A DNA stretch of 64,000 bases. It comes from an uncultured Pseudomonadota bacterium (GTDB lineage: Bacteria; Pseudomonadota; Gammaproteobacteria; Xanthomonadales; Wenzhouxiangellaceae). The notes under the pieces were generated by a model that worked only from the letters and a program-made list of their open reading frames with translations, searched no databases and had not been told where the DNA came from. The stretch lies in contig CAKZPB010000136.1 in the NCBI GenBank assembly GCA_937138395.1, positions 30,824 through 94,823 on the forward strand, read 5' to 3'. The position numbers were made by a program, and so were the translations under genes. Of this stretch, positions 21,991 through 33,471 are shown one piece after another. Within the stretch, counting starts at the first letter, position 1; every line of letters starts with the position of its first letter.

Positions 21991-24720
21991 TTAATCCGGC
22001 TTGCCATGGCATTGCTTGTACTTCTTGCCTGAACCACACGGGCACGGCTCATTGCGACCAATCTTGCGGCCTTCTCGGACGAAGGTTTCAACCGACTCGG
22101 CCGGGTTGCCCTGGCCGCTGGCACCTTGTGCGGGTCCGCCAGCCTGCGGATTGCTCATGCCTGCAGCTTCGCGGTGCTGGAACTCCATCGGCGCTTCGCG
22201 ACGACGCTGCTCGTCGACCGCCTGGACGTCCTGCTCGGACTTGACCTGCACCCGCGCCAGAATCTTGATGACTTCGTGACGCATCCGAGCCAGCATGTCG
22301 GTAAACATTTCGAACCCTTCACGCTTGTACTCCTGCTGCGGTTTTTTCTGAGCAAAACCGCGCAGGTGTATACCCTTTCTCAGGTAGTCCATGTTGGCCA
22401 AGTGGTCTTTCCACTGCTGGTCGAGCACGTTCAGCATGACGGCTTTTTCGAACTGCAACATGACCTCGCGACCGGTCTGTTCCATTTTCGTATCGAAATG
22501 GGCATCGACCTTTTCCATAATGCGCTTGCGCAGTGCTTCTTCAGCCAGATCATCGTCTTCATCCAGCCACTGCCGAATCGGAATTTCGATGCCGAACTCA
22601 GCCTCCAGCGCTTTCTCGAGCCCGTCCGGATCCCACATTTCGTCGATGGAATCGGGCGGAATGTAGCGATCAATCAGGTCGACAAAGGCTTCATCGCGCA
22701 GATCCTCAACCAACTCATGCACGTCATCGGACTGCATCAGCTCATTGCGCTGTGCATAAATGACGCGACGTTGATCGTTCGCCACGTCATCGAAATCAAG
22801 CAGGTTCTTGCGCATGTCGAAGTTATGTGCCTCAACCTTGCGCTGTGCGTTCTCGATGGCCTTTGTGACCCAGGGATGTTCGATGGCTTCACCCTCGCCG
22901 ACCAGCTTCTGCATCATGCCGCCCATGCGATCCGGCGCAAAGATGCGCATCAGGTTATCTTCCAGCGACAGGTAGAACCGGCTGGAACCCGGGTCACCCT
23001 GACGACCGGATCGCCCGCGCAGCTGGTTGTCGATACGGCGCGATTCATGTCGCTCGGTGCCGATAATGTGAAGACCGCCCGCTTCGATGACTTGATCGTG
23101 ACGCTGCTGCCAGTCCGCCTTGATTTTTTTCCTGTTTGCTTCGTCGGGCGAATCGCCAGCCTCGGCCAGTTCGACTTCCAGGCTGCCGCCCAGAACAATA
23201 TCGGTGCCTCGACCGGCCATATTGGTGGCAATGGTGACCGCACCCGGCCTGCCGGCCTGGGCAATGATGTGGGCTTCGCGCTCATGCTGCTTTGCGTTCA
23301 GCACTTCATGCTTGATACCGGCTTTCTTCAGCGCCTTTGCCAGTAGTTCCGAGGTTTCGATGGACGTTGTACCCACCAACGTCGGCTGGCCTGCCGCGCT
23401 GCACTGCTTGATGTCATCGATGACGGCATCGAATTTTTCCATCGTGCTCTTGAACACCAGGTCGGGGTTGTCGATACGCTGCATCGGCTTGTTGGTCGGT
23501 ATGACCACGACCTCGAGACCGTAGATGGTCTGGAACTCATAGGCTTCGGTATCAGCAGTACCGGTCATGCCGGACAACTTTTCGTACAGGCGGAAATAAT
23601 TCTGGAAGGTAATCGAGGCCAGCGTCTGGTTCTCGCGCTGAATCGGTACGCCTTCCTTGGCCTCGACGGCCTGATGCAAACCATCCGACCAGCGCCGACC
23701 CGGCATCGTGCGGCCAGTAAATTCATCGACAATCACCACTTCACCATCGTTCACGATGTAATCGACATCGCGATTGAACAGATGATGCGCCCGCAGACAG
23801 GCGTTCAGGGTATGGGTCAGATTCAGATTCTGCGCATCGTACAGACTGTCTTCAGGCTTCAGCAGGTCCACCTCAGTCAGCAGTTGCTCGACGTGCGCCA
23901 TGCCCTCTTCACTCAAGTGTACCTGCTTGGATTTTTCGTCAATTGAAAAATCACCCGGACCGTCCTCCTCTTCCTGGGGCGTCATCTTCGGAACGATGCG
24001 GTTGATCTTGACGTACAGCTCTGGACCCTCGTCGGCAGGGCCCGAAATGATCAAGGGCGTTCGCGCCTCGTCAATCAGGATCGAGTCGACCTCATCGACG
24101 ATGGCGAAATGCTGGCCGCGCTGGACTTTCTGATCCTTCGAGAAGGCCATGTTGTCGCGCAGGTAATCGAAACCGAATTCGTTGTTGGTGCCGTAAGTAA
24201 TGTCGCAGGCATATGCGGCTCGCTTGGCGGCGGCCGACATGCCCGGTACCGAAACACCGACGCTCAGATCCAGGGCATGATAAATCGGCCCCATCCAATC
24301 CGCGTCTCGCCGGGCCAGGTAGTCGTTGACGGTAATGACATGCACGCCCTGATCAGCAATGGCGTTCAGATATACCGCAAGCGTCGCGACCAGCGTTTTA
24401 CCCTCACCGGTTTTCATTTCAGCAATCTTGCCCTGGTGAAGCACCATGCCGCCGATTAACTGGGCGTCGAAATGACGCATTCCCAATGTTCGTACCGAGG
24501 CCTCACGACAGACGGCAAAAGCCTCTGGCAACAGGTCATCGAGTGTTTCTCCAGCTTCGAAACGCTGCCGAAACTCGACTGTTTTCCCGCGCAGCGCCTC
24601 ATCACTGAGCTCCTTGGTATCGGCCTCGAGCTCATTGATTTGGTCAACGTGTTTTTGCAGTTGCTTCAGCAGTCGCTCATTACGACTGCCGATAACGCGG
24701 GTGATCAGACTTTTTAGCAT
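21991..24720 (-). CDS. secA: preprotein translocase SecA
   Basis: [49 protein letters not shown]-terminal zinc motif [20 protein letters not shown]. Confidence 0.99.
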   Translation of the reverse strand: MLKSLITRVIGSRNERLLKQLQKHVDQINELEADTKELSDEALRGKTVEFRQRFEAGETLDDLLPEAFAVCREASVRTLGMRHFDAQLIGGMVLHQGKIAEMKTGEGKTLVATLAVYLNAIADQGVHVITVNDYLARRDADWMGPIYHALDLSVGVSVPGMSAAAKRAAYACDITYGTNNEFGFDYLRDNMAFSKDQKVQRGQHFAIVDEVDSILIDEARTPLIISGPADEGPELYVKINRIVPKMTPQEEEDGPGDFSIDEKSKQVHLSEEGMAHVEQLLTEVDLLKPEDSLYDAQNLNLTHTLNACLRAHHLFNRDVDYIVNDGEVVIVDEFTGRTMPGRRWSDGLHQAVEAKEGVPIQRENQTLASITFQNYFRLYEKLSGMTGTADTEAYEFQTIYGLEVVVIPTNKPMQRIDNPDLVFKSTMEKFDAVIDDIKQCSAAGQPTLVGTTSIETSELLAKALKKAGIKHEVLNAKQHEREAHIIAQAGRPGAVTIATNMAGRGTDIVLGGSLEVELAEAGDSPDEANRKKIKADWQQRHDQVIEAGGLHIIGTERHESRRIDNQLRGRSGRQGDPGSSRFYLSLEDNLMRIFAPDRMGGMMQKLVGEGEAIEHPWVTKAIENAQRKVEAHNFDMRKNLLDFDDVANDQRRVIYAQRNELMQSDDVHELVEDLRDEAFVDLIDRYIPPDSIDEMWDPDGLEKALEAEFGIEIPIRQWLDEDDDLAEEALRKRIMEKVDAHFDTKMEQTGREVMLQFEKAVMLNVLDQQWKDHLANMDYLRKGIHLRGFAQKKPQQEYKREGFEMFTDMLARMRHEVIKILARVQVKSEQDVQAVDEQRRREAPMEFQHREAAGMSNPQAGGPAQGASGQGNPAESVETFVREGRKIGRNEPCPCGSGKKYKQCHGKPD

Positions 24721-24938
24721 CGTGAATTCACTTGATTTTTCAGGACTGTGCTGTACTACCAGCTTGGGGCTGACTGGCACGGTATCAAGCAGCTGGGCCT
24801 GATTGCCAGAATGTGTTGTGGCTCAAGCCAAGCGGCTCAATGCTCTATTTTATCGGAACGCAGCGTTCAGTATCATGCTTGTACCAGGTCGCAGAATCAC
24901 GTAAATTCGAGTATCCAGGATTCAACCCACGTTCGCAA

Positions 24939-25280
24939 ATGACTGAGCAAAAACCAGCCGACAAGTCTCGCACCGTTTCTCAGGTCGCCGCCACGAGCCA
25001 AGGCCTTGGCGGCGCTGTCCGACAAGCCCAGGCTTTCCAGGCGCTGAATGAACGCGTGGTGCAATCGCTGCCGGACAGCGTACGACCGCATGTCCGCATT
25101 GCCTGTATTGAAGGAGACTGCCTGATGATCGGTGCTGAATCGCCCGCTTGGGCAACACAGGCGCGGCTGTGGGCCGACACGATGGTCAACGAGGCTGCAG
25201 CCTTGTGGCCCGTACCGATCCGTCGAAGCGAGATTTTTGTATCAAATGATTCGTTCCGACTGATTCGTGGCGATCTGTAA
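24939..25280 (+). CDS. DUF721/DciA-like protein
   Basis: AFQALNERVVQSLPDSVRPHVRIACIEGDCLMIGAESPAWATQARL; position between secA and lpxC. Confidence 0.75.
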   Translation: MTEQKPADKSRTVSQVAATSQGLGGAVRQAQAFQALNERVVQSLPDSVRPHVRIACIEGDCLMIGAESPAWATQARLWADTMVNEAAALWPVPIRRSEIFVSNDSFRLIRGDL

Positions 25281-25576
25281 AACACTTCATCGCTACCACC
25301 GTGGCCACACTGTGCCCACAGCCCCGGTTCCGAAATTCGGCTACTGGTCAACCGAAAATACCCGGTCGATTCAGTTCTTTCTTTCGGCGATGCCGATGCA
25401 GGAATAACGAGCCAGGTGACAAAGAACGAATAGATAGAGCAGACAAAAGCGCTGGATCACACCGTCGCTAGTTCAAGCTACGAAATAGTGCGGTCACTGC
25501 GTCGCCGGGAGACCCGGTCAAATTGTCAGCTATCGTGCGTCTGAACGGGTCGCCAGCTGGACTGGTTGCGCAGTCG

Positions 25577-26491
25577 TCAAACTGCCTGAGCCGGCTGCAA
25601 GAAAGAAATGGGTGCGTTGGCATTTTCTTCGAGCGTCACGTCCTCCCAGGCAGATTCATCGGCCAATACCTTTCGTAGCAGCTGATTATTCAATTCATGG
25701 CCGGATTTGTGACCACTGAACCAACCGATCGGGCTGGCGCCCAGCAAATACAGATCGCCAATGGCATCCAGCATCTTGTGCTTGACGAATTCGTCTTCAT
25801 AGCGCAATCCATCGCTGTTGAGCACGCGGTAATCGTCGACGACGACCGCATTGTCGAGGCTGCCGCCCAGAACCAGATTACGTTGGCGCAGATATTCAAT
25901 ATCGCGCATGAAGCCGAACGTACGGGCGCGCGCGACTTCTTTTAAATACGAGGTCGTGGAAAAATCCAGATCGGCACGACATGTACGGTCCTTGAACACC
26001 GGATGGTCAAATTCAATCTGAAACGATACACGGAAGCCATCGAACGGCTCAAACCGAACCCAGCGGTCGCCATCGACCAATTCAACTGGTTTCTTGATTC
26101 GGACGAAACGCTTGGCCTTGTTCTGCTCGGCAATGCCTGCAGACTGAATCAGAAATACGAATGGGCCGGCACTGCCGTCCATGATCGGCACTTCTGAGGC
26201 CGTCAGATCAACAAACACGTTGTCGATGCCGAGTCCTGCCAAAGCCGATACCAGATGCTCGATCGTTGCAACGCGCGTACCATCCGTGCCGACCAGGGTG
26301 GTTGACAGTGCAGTGTCGCCCACGTGATGGGGCTCCGCCTTGATTTCGAACACGGGATCCAGATCGATCCGTCGAAAGACAATACCTGTGTCGACCGGTG
26401 CAGGGCGAAGGGTCATCACGACCTTTTCCCCGTTGTGCATACCGACACCGGTCGCGCGGATGACGTTTTTGAGTGTACGTTGTTTAATCAC
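25577..26491 (-). CDS. lpxC: UDP-3-O-acyl-N-acetylglucosamine deacetylase
   Basis: [55 protein letters not shown]. Confidence 0.98.
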   Translation of the reverse strand: MIKQRTLKNVIRATGVGMHNGEKVVMTLRPAPVDTGIVFRRIDLDPVFEIKAEPHHVGDTALSTTLVGTDGTRVATIEHLVSALAGLGIDNVFVDLTASEVPIMDGSAGPFVFLIQSAGIAEQNKAKRFVRIKKPVELVDGDRWVRFEPFDGFRVSFQIEFDHPVFKDRTCRADLDFSTTSYLKEVARARTFGFMRDIEYLRQRNLVLGGSLDNAVVVDDYRVLNSDGLRYEDEFVKHKMLDAIGDLYLLGASPIGWFSGHKSGHELNNQLLRKVLADESAWEDVTLEENANAPISFLQPAQAV

Positions 26492-26561
26492 GGCAATATT
26501 TACTGATCAATAACCTTTCAATACTAGCACATTCTTCAAAAACCAGCCCTTTATGTCAATT

Positions 26562-26585
26562 TTATTACGCTGGTTATTACGCTGG
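26562..26585. repeat. 2 x 12-bp tandem repeat TTATTACGCTGG
   Basis: Exact copies at 26562-26573 and 26574-26585. Confidence 0.85.
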
Positions 26586-26591
26586 AATGTC

Positions 26592-26635
26592 GCTCATCCC
26601 GCGATGACGCGGCGAGTCATCAAAGCGGGATGAGC
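26592..26635. repeat. REP-like compound hairpin between lpxC and ftsZ
   Basis: GCTCATCCCGC-GATGAC-GCGGCGA-GTCATC-AAA-GCGGGATGAGC: 11-bp outer and 6-bp inner stems. Confidence 0.7.
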
Positions 26636-26652
26636 AACACGAATTGATACGA

Positions 26653-27813
26653 TCAATCAGCCTGATTGCGTAGAAAAGCCGGAATGTCCAGATATTGAAA
26701 CTCAGTCTGCTCGACATCGGTCGCGCGCTCGGACCGACGCCCTGGCCGACGATTAGGCTCATTCGACTCAGGCTCATCATCTTCGGCAAATACCGGACGA
26801 TCGTCCGTGCCGGTCCTGATCAACTGCATCGGCTTTTCCTTTTCAATGTTCCTTTTATGGCCGAGTCCGGTCGCAACGACGGTTACGCGGATTTCGTCAT
26901 TCATATCCGGCTCGATCACCGTGCCCATCACGACCGTGGCATCTTCGCTGGCCAAGTCAGCGATGGTCGTACCGACCTCTTCGAATTCGCGCATCGACAG
27001 ATTCATCCCGGCCGTCACGTTGACCAGAATGCCGCAGGCACCGGCCAGATTCACGTCTTCCAGCAGCGGTGAGCCAATGGCCGACTGGGCCGCCATCAGG
27101 GCGCGATCCTGGCCCGTTGCGCAGCCGGATCCCATCATGGCCATGCCCATTTCAGACATCACGGTGCGCACATCGGCAAAGTCGACGTTGATCAAGCCAG
27201 GTCGTGTAATCAACTCGGCAATACCCTGGACTGCACCTGACAGCACCTGGTTGGCTGCCTTGAAGGCATTCAGCAGCGTAATGTCGGGACCAAGCACGCT
27301 GAGCAGTTTTGAATTCGGAATCGTGATCAACGAATCGACGTGATGACCCAGTTCGTCAATGCCCTGCTGAGCAACGCCAGAGCGACGCTGGCCCTCGAAC
27401 GGAAACGGACGGGTCACGACAGCGACCGTCAGCACGCCCATTTCCTTGGCCGTTTGTGCAACTACGGGTGCCGCCCCGGTACCGGTCCCGCCACCCATAC
27501 CGGCAGTCACGAAAACCATGTCGCAGCCTTCCAGCATTTCGCAGATTCGATCACGATCTTCGAGCGCTGCTTGACGACCCACTTCGGGATTGGCGCCGGC
27601 ACCCAGGCCCTTGGTGACGCTCGATCCGATCTGCAGCGTGGTCTTGCCCTTGAAGCTCTTCAACGCCTGGGCATCGGTATTGACTGAGACAAACTCGACC
27701 CCGTCGATGTTGGCTTCGACCATCTGGTTGACGGCATTACCGCCGCCCCCGCCGATGCCAAGCACCTTGATGGTCGCACTCGGTGTGTAATTCTCGATTA
27801 ATTCAAAAGCCAT
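26653..27813 (-). CDS. ftsZ: cell division protein FtsZ
   Basis: [31 protein letters not shown]-terminal [14 protein letters not shown]. Confidence 0.99.
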   Translation of the reverse strand: MAFELIENYTPSATIKVLGIGGGGGNAVNQMVEANIDGVEFVSVNTDAQALKSFKGKTTLQIGSSVTKGLGAGANPEVGRQAALEDRDRICEMLEGCDMVFVTAGMGGGTGTGAAPVVAQTAKEMGVLTVAVVTRPFPFEGQRRSGVAQQGIDELGHHVDSLITIPNSKLLSVLGPDITLLNAFKAANQVLSGAVQGIAELITRPGLINVDFADVRTVMSEMGMAMMGSGCATGQDRALMAAQSAIGSPLLEDVNLAGACGILVNVTAGMNLSMREFEEVGTTIADLASEDATVVMGTVIEPDMNDEIRVTVVATGLGHKRNIEKEKPMQLIRTGTDDRPVFAEDDEPESNEPNRRPGRRSERATDVEQTEFQYLDIPAFLRNQAD

Positions 27814-27950
27814 GATGTAGTTCTCCTGTTACTCGCCGTTAGAGAAAAATTCAGAACAAAGGAATACGGCGCGCACCTTCTTGACGGATGCTTTGCGCCG
27901 CTTCCGGGCTGAACTGAAAATGAATTGTTGTTGAATTGAGCTCCAGCGCA

Positions 27951-29183
27951 TCAGAATTCACCCTGGAACCAGTTTTTGAAGCGGCTCAACAAGCCGCCGG
28001 AATGACCTCGGCCGAGGCCACCACCACGCGGACGATCCAGCTTGCTGCCGCGCAGCAGCAAACCAACGCCGGTGGCATGAATCGGGTTATTGACGACTTC
28101 CGACAGGCCCTGCACGTGCTGCGGGGCACCGAGTCGAACCGGCATATGCATGATTTCTTCGGCCAGCTCGACCACGCCTTCCATCCGCGCACCGCCGCCA
28201 GTCAGCACCAGGCCAGCAGGGATCAGGTTTTCGCAGCCGGACTGGCGTAGTTGTTTCTGCACATGGTGGAACAATTCGCGATAGCGCGCTTCGACCACCT
28301 GGGCCAGCGTCTGGCGCTCCAGTCGTCGTGGTGGTCGATCGCCGACGCTTGGCACCTGGATGGTTTCTTCGCTGGTTGCCAGCTGCTCCAGTGCACAGGC
28401 GTACTTGATCTTGATTTCTTCAGCGTGCTGGGTCGGGGTGCGTAGCGCGACCGCAATATCACTGGTCACAAGGTCACCGGCAATGGGAATGCAGGCGGTG
28501 TGCTGGATCGCACCCTCGGAGAATACGGCGATGTCCGTAGTGCCGGCACCGATGTCGATCAGGCCGATGCCGAGTTCTTTCTCATCGTCGGACAACACCG
28601 ACTCACTGGACGCGAGTTGATGAAGAATCAGGTCGTCAACCTGCAATCCGCAGCGGGCCACACATTTGGTCACGTTCTGAACCGCACTGACCGCCGCGGT
28701 AACCAAGTGGACCTGAACCTCCAGCCGCACGCCGGACATGCCGATCGGCTGCCGGATGCCATCGGTTGAATCGATCATGTAGCCCTTCGGCAGCACATGC
28801 AGAATTCGCTGGTCAGCCGGGATGGCCACGGCCCGGGCCGATTCCAGTACGCGTTCGACATCGGCATCGTCGACCTCGGTATCGCGGATCGCGACCGCGC
28901 CATGCGAGTCACGTGAGTTGACGTGCGTGCCGGAAATCCCGGCAAACACCGAGTGAATTTCGCAATCCGCCATCAACTCGGCTTCCTCGACCGCGCGTTG
29001 GATCGATTGCTCGGTCGATTCGATGTCGACCACCATGCCGCGTTTCAGACCGCGCGAAGAATGGGAACCAAGCCCGATCACTTCCACCGACCCGTCGGCC
29101 TGGATTTCACCCACGATCGCAACGATCTTGCTGGTACCGATGTCCAGCCCTACAACCAATGATTTATCCGGCTTTCTAGCCAT
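27951..29183 (-). CDS. ftsA: cell division protein FtsA
   Basis: LVVGLDIGTSKIVAIVGEI; IDIGAGTTDIAVF; C-terminal amphipathic SRFKNWFQGEF. Confidence 0.98.
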   Translation of the reverse strand: MARKPDKSLVVGLDIGTSKIVAIVGEIQADGSVEVIGLGSHSSRGLKRGMVVDIESTEQSIQRAVEEAELMADCEIHSVFAGISGTHVNSRDSHGAVAIRDTEVDDADVERVLESARAVAIPADQRILHVLPKGYMIDSTDGIRQPIGMSGVRLEVQVHLVTAAVSAVQNVTKCVARCGLQVDDLILHQLASSESVLSDDEKELGIGLIDIGAGTTDIAVFSEGAIQHTACIPIAGDLVTSDIAVALRTPTQHAEEIKIKYACALEQLATSEETIQVPSVGDRPPRRLERQTLAQVVEARYRELFHHVQKQLRQSGCENLIPAGLVLTGGGARMEGVVELAEEIMHMPVRLGAPQHVQGLSEVVNNPIHATGVGLLLRGSKLDRPRGGGLGRGHSGGLLSRFKNWFQGEF

Positions 29184-29997
29184 GTTCTTCCTCTTTTGCT
29201 GGATCACGATCCTGCGACTTGACAAGACGGCTCCCGAATTCCGATACATGCCCAGGCCATGGCGCCGACTGCAATGCGGTTTCGCCGGCATTCGCCGGCT
29301 GTTCTACCGGCGGTTTGACGGGCGTTATGGCGAGGCCGTTCGGGTAGCGCAGATCAATTCGTGCAATGCTGTTCATGTTGACCAACTGCCGATGAACGGC
29401 CAGGAACCGCTTCAGCCTGTGCTGAATCTGTTCGCGGCCCAGCAGCAGCAATTGCCCACTGTCCAGCCGCAACGACCAGGCACCGCGCGGGTCCAGCACC
29501 AATTGATTCAGGTCCAGACCGGACTGAACCAGTTCCATTCGAAGCTGCTGCCAGGTCTGAAACACATCCTGTTGACGACTTTCCGGTCCCTTGAGATCCA
29601 CCAGACCCTGCATGCCAGCAGTGCCGGCGACATCGAACACGGCACCGTTTGCACTCATCAGACCGGTCTGATTCCAGCGTGCGACTACACGATGCTCGAC
29701 CACGGTAATTTCGAGCGCGTCCGGCCAATGTCGACTGATGTAGACCCGCTCGACCCAGGGCAGGCGCTCGATCGCGTTGCGCGCCCGTTCGATATCTACA
29801 GCGAAGAACCCAAGCGCGGCCTCTTGCGCAACCGCTGCGCGCACTTGCTCGGCCGTGGTTCGGTCCAGTTCACCAGCCACTTCAAGCCAGCGAATCGGCC
29901 ACTGTTCTGCCTTGTTCAGGCCGCCGAAGGTCCAGATGGATAGACCGGCTGCGGTAATCAGCAATAGCCCGGCAATTGACCAGATCATGATCTTCAT
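29176..29997 (-). CDS. ftsQ: cell division protein FtsQ
   Basis: N-terminal TM, POTRA-like region, LPWVERVYISRHWPDALEITVVEHRVVARW. Confidence 0.95.
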   Translation of the reverse strand: MKIMIWSIAGLLLITAAGLSIWTFGGLNKAEQWPIRWLEVAGELDRTTAEQVRAAVAQEAALGFFAVDIERARNAIERLPWVERVYISRHWPDALEITVVEHRVVARWNQTGLMSANGAVFDVAGTAGMQGLVDLKGPESRQQDVFQTWQQLRMELVQSGLDLNQLVLDPRGAWSLRLDSGQLLLLGREQIQHRLKRFLAVHRQLVNMNSIARIDLRYPNGLAITPVKPPVEQPANAGETALQSAPWPGHVSEFGSRLVKSQDRDPAKEEEHG

Positions 29998-30920
29998 GCT
30001 GCGATCTCCTCCGCGTTCATGCTGGTCAGCAGAATGCACTCGACCAGTTGCGGGAATGAGATGCCTGCCGCTTTTGCGGCCATCGGCACGAGCGAAGTAT
30101 TGGTCATACCGGGCACTGTATTGGCTTCAAGCAGCCAGGGCTGATGTTGACCGTCGAGCATGAAGTCCACCCGACCCCAGCCTGAACAGCCGAGCATTTC
30201 AAAAGCCTGAACTGCCAGCGCCTGAAGCTGACTCTCCTGATCTTCCGGCAGACCGCAGGGGCAGTGATACTGGGTGTCATGTGCCTGATACTTGGCATCG
30301 TAATCGTAGAATTCCCGCGGTGTCTGGATCCGGATCAGCGGCAGAGCCTGCCCTTCAATCAATGCAGCCGTGTATTCATGCCCCTCGATCATGCGCTCGA
30401 CCAGTACCACTCGATCATGCTCGAGCCCGCGCTCGATGGCGCGCCTCAGCTGACCGCGTTCAAGCACGCGCGTCATGCCCACACTGGAGCCTTCGCGAGC
30501 TGGCTTGACGAATAAAGGGGGCTGCAAATCGTCCAGCACCTGCTCGGCCTGGTCACAGGAATCAACCGCACGCCAGTCCGGCGTTGGCAGGGCACAGACC
30601 CGCCACAGCCGCTTGCTCTGGAGCTTGTCCATCGCGAGGGCCGATCCGGTCTGGGCAGACCCTGTCATCGGAATATCAAGAATGCGCATGGCACCCTGCA
30701 AACAACCATCTTCACCGCCGCGCCCGTGCAGCATATTCAGCACGCGATCAATTTTTCCGTCCATTGCAGACTCGATGACAGCCCGCGGCCCGTCCAGCCA
30801 GTCATACGACAGACCCAGGCTGTCCAGCGCTTCGGCCACAGCCCGACCACTGCGCAACGAAATCTCGCGCTCTGCGCTGTCGCCGCCGGCAGCCAATCCA
30901 ATACGCCCGAATTCGCTCAT
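29994..30920 (-). CDS. ddl: D-alanine--D-alanine ligase
   Basis: GGDSAEREISLRSG; KPAREGSSVGM; LLEANTVPGMTNTSLVPMAAKAAG. Confidence 0.97.
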   Translation of the reverse strand: MSEFGRIGLAAGGDSAEREISLRSGRAVAEALDSLGLSYDWLDGPRAVIESAMDGKIDRVLNMLHGRGGEDGCLQGAMRILDIPMTGSAQTGSALAMDKLQSKRLWRVCALPTPDWRAVDSCDQAEQVLDDLQPPLFVKPAREGSSVGMTRVLERGQLRRAIERGLEHDRVVLVERMIEGHEYTAALIEGQALPLIRIQTPREFYDYDAKYQAHDTQYHCPCGLPEDQESQLQALAVQAFEMLGCSGWGRVDFMLDGQHQPWLLEANTVPGMTNTSLVPMAAKAAGISFPQLVECILLTSMNAEEIAA

Positions 30921-32380
30921 GATGCCGCTCCCACAATCGGGCTGCTGCTTTGTGCCAATTCAGCACCCAGCCGACCAATATCACCAGCACCCATCACCAG
31001 CAGCAAATCCTGATCAATCAACTGCTGGTCCAAAGCCGTCAGCGCCGCGCGCCAGTCAGTAACCCGAACACTTGCACGATCGGTTCGACGACTGACTGCG
31101 GCTGCCAGTGCGTCGGAGTCGATGCCTGCGATCGGGACTTCACCTGCACTGTAAACGTCGGCCAGGATCAGCACATCAACCTCGGCCAGCACCCTGGCAA
31201 AGGCATCGAACTGGTCGCGCGTGCGTGAATAGCGATGAGGCTGAAAAACCAGCACAAGGCGTCGTTCCGGCCAGCCAGATCGTGCCGCCTGGACAACAGC
31301 ATCCAGCTCGGTCGGATGATGGCCATAGTCTTCGAATGCAAGCACCTGGCGTTGACCCAGCTGTAGCTGGCCCTGCAAAGTACCGATCGGCTCGAATCTG
31401 CGGCCAATGCCGGAGAACGAAGCCAGCCCGGTGACAATCTGTTCAGGCGCGAGACTCAGCTCCCAGGCTACTGCAGCCGCGCCCAGCGCATTCAAGACAT
31501 TGTGCCGGCCCGGCTGCTGCAGGCAGACATCCAGTCCATGCTCGGCTTCAGGCAACCACAGCTTGAAGTGCATCGATCGCCCGTCCTGGCGTACATCGGT
31601 GCCGCGCACATCGGCGCGTTGATCGAATCCATAGGTAATGACGGTGCGTCCTACCTGGGGCACCAGTTCGGTCACGTGCGGGTCTTCTATACACAGCACC
31701 GCAACGCCAAAAAACGGCAGGTGATGCAAAAACTGCAGGAACGCCGCTTGCAGTTGGTCAAAACTTCCCTGGTAGGCATCCAGGTGATCCCGGTCAATAT
31801 TGGTAATCAGTGAGATGACCGGCTGCAGGCGCAGGAACGATGCATCCGATTCGTCGGCTTCGGCAACCAGGTATTTGCCCTGCCCTACACGCGCATTCGA
31901 ACCGAATGCATGCACCAGACCGCCAATCACGAACGTCGGATCCATGTCGGCATGATCCAGCACGCTGGCAATCAACGAGGTCGTCGTTGTCTTGCCGTGC
32001 GTGCCGGCCACCGCAATGCCCTGGCGAAAGCGCATCAGCTCACCCAGCATTTCGGCGCGACCGACCACCGGAATGCGCTGCTCGCGCGCAGCCAACAGCT
32101 CGACATTATCTTCGGCGATGGCGCTGGAACACACCACAACATCGGCCTTTGCGACGTACTCGATACGGTGTCCGATGTGTACATCGATACCCTGCTGCCT
32201 GAGCTGTTCGACACGGGTCGATTCGCTCAGGTCCGATCCGGACACCTTGAATTCCAGGTTGACCAGCACCTCGGCGATGCCGCTCATTCCGGCACCGCCG
32301 ATGCCGACCATATGGATATGCCGGATCCGATGCATCAGGCTCGGTGCCGGTCGCATGCTTGCATTCAGTGCATTGTTCAT
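30917..32380 (-). CDS. murC: UDP-N-acetylmuramate--L-alanine ligase
   Basis: HIHMVGIGGAGMSGIAEVL; AGTHGKTTTTSLIA; FQPHRYSRTRD. Confidence 0.98.
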   Translation of the reverse strand: MNNALNASMRPAPSLMHRIRHIHMVGIGGAGMSGIAEVLVNLEFKVSGSDLSESTRVEQLRQQGIDVHIGHRIEYVAKADVVVCSSAIAEDNVELLAAREQRIPVVGRAEMLGELMRFRQGIAVAGTHGKTTTTSLIASVLDHADMDPTFVIGGLVHAFGSNARVGQGKYLVAEADESDASFLRLQPVISLITNIDRDHLDAYQGSFDQLQAAFLQFLHHLPFFGVAVLCIEDPHVTELVPQVGRTVITYGFDQRADVRGTDVRQDGRSMHFKLWLPEAEHGLDVCLQQPGRHNVLNALGAAAVAWELSLAPEQIVTGLASFSGIGRRFEPIGTLQGQLQLGQRQVLAFEDYGHHPTELDAVVQAARSGWPERRLVLVFQPHRYSRTRDQFDAFARVLAEVDVLILADVYSAGEVPIAGIDSDALAAAVSRRTDRASVRVTDWRAALTALDQQLIDQDLLLVMGAGDIGRLGAELAQSSSPIVGAAS

Positions 32381-33471
32381 CGCATGGCCTCCTGGCAAGC
32401 CGCTGCAACATCAGCCGCGGCTTCGGGCCGCGAAAGCGCGCGCGCTCGCAAGGCTTTTTCCAGAAGGTCGTCACGGGTCAGCTTGCTGATCAGGCTGGCC
32501 AGGCTGGCAGCTTCCAGATCATCCTGACGAATCAACCAGGCGGCATCGGCTTCGGACAGGTAGCGGGCGTTGGCTGCCTGATGGTCGTCGACTGCGGCCG
32601 GGAACGGGACCAGCACAGCCGGCACTCCGGCGGCTGCCAGCTCTGCCACGGTCAGCGCACCTGCACGGCAAATCGCCAGATCGGCCCAGCCCCATGCGGT
32701 GGGCATGTCATCGATGAATTCGACAACCTCGCCTTCGACGCCACGCGCTGCATATTGTGCTTTTGCTGTGTCCAAGGTACGGCCCGCCTGGTGGCGAACG
32801 ATCGGGCGCTGATCCGGATCAATCAATGCAAGCGCGGCGGGTACAGCCTGATTCAGTGCCAGGGCGCCCTGGCTACCGCCGATGACCAGAATGCGGATCG
32901 GGCCGGTCCGGTCGACGTAGCGGGCGGTCGGTGCCGGCAATGCTGCAATAGCAGGCCGCACCGGGTTGCCGGTCACGCGCGCCTGCGTGAACACCCCGGG
33001 AAAGCCGCTGCAGCGGAATCTTGCGAGCGGCGCCAGCAGTCGATTGGTCCAGCCGGCAATGGCATTCTGCTCATGAATGACCAGCGCAATGCCGCGCAGC
33101 CGTGCTGCAATTCCACCCGGACCGGCCGCATAGCCACCCATGCTCAGCACGCAGTCGGGCTGCTGCTGTTTCAGTATTGAAAACGCCTGCATGACGGCCT
33201 TCAGTATTCGGACCGGTGCCATCAGCCATCCCAATAGCCCCCTGCCGCGAAGGCCCTTGATTTCGACTCGATCCAGCGCAATGCCCGCTGCCGGCACAAG
33301 CCGGTTTTCGAGGCCATGAGGCGTACCCAACCAACGTACTTCGATGCCGCGGGACAATAACTCGGAGGCAACCGCCAATCCGGGGAAGATATGACCTCCC
33401 GTGCCTCCGGCCATGATCGTGATGCGCCGCTGTCCGCTGTGTGCCGGTGATTGGACCGTGTGCTGATTCAT
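32377..33471 (-). CDS. murG: UDP-N-acetylglucosamine transferase MurG
   Basis: ITIMAGGTGGHIFPGLAVA; GGSQGALALNQ; ICRAGALTVAEL. Confidence 0.97.
   Translation of the reverse strand: MNQHTVQSPAHSGQRRITIMAGGTGGHIFPGLAVASELLSRGIEVRWLGTPHGLENRLVPAAGIALDRVEIKGLRGRGLLGWLMAPVRILKAVMQAFSILKQQQPDCVLSMGGYAAGPGGIAARLRGIALVIHEQNAIAGWTNRLLAPLARFRCSGFPGVFTQARVTGNPVRPAIAALPAPTARYVDRTGPIRILVIGGSQGALALNQAVPAALALIDPDQRPIVRHQAGRTLDTAKAQYAARGVEGEVVEFIDDMPTAWGWADLAICRAGALTVAELAAAGVPAVLVPFPAAVDDHQAANARYLSEADAAWLIRQDDLEAASLASLISKLTRDDLLEKALRARALSRPEAAADVAAACQEAMR

Noticed and set aside
22126-23346. 406-aa plus-strand ORF antisense to secA
   Set aside because: Composition mirrors the strongly supported secA frame; long antisense ORFs are common in GC-rich genes.
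24760-24800. TGGCACGGTATCAAGC upstream of dciA as a sigma-54 promoter
   Set aside because: Has TGGCAC but lacks the -12 TTGC element (CAAGC instead).
29023-29943. 306-aa plus-strand ORF over ftsA/ftsQ
   Set aside because: Antisense to two conserved genes; no protein-like motifs.
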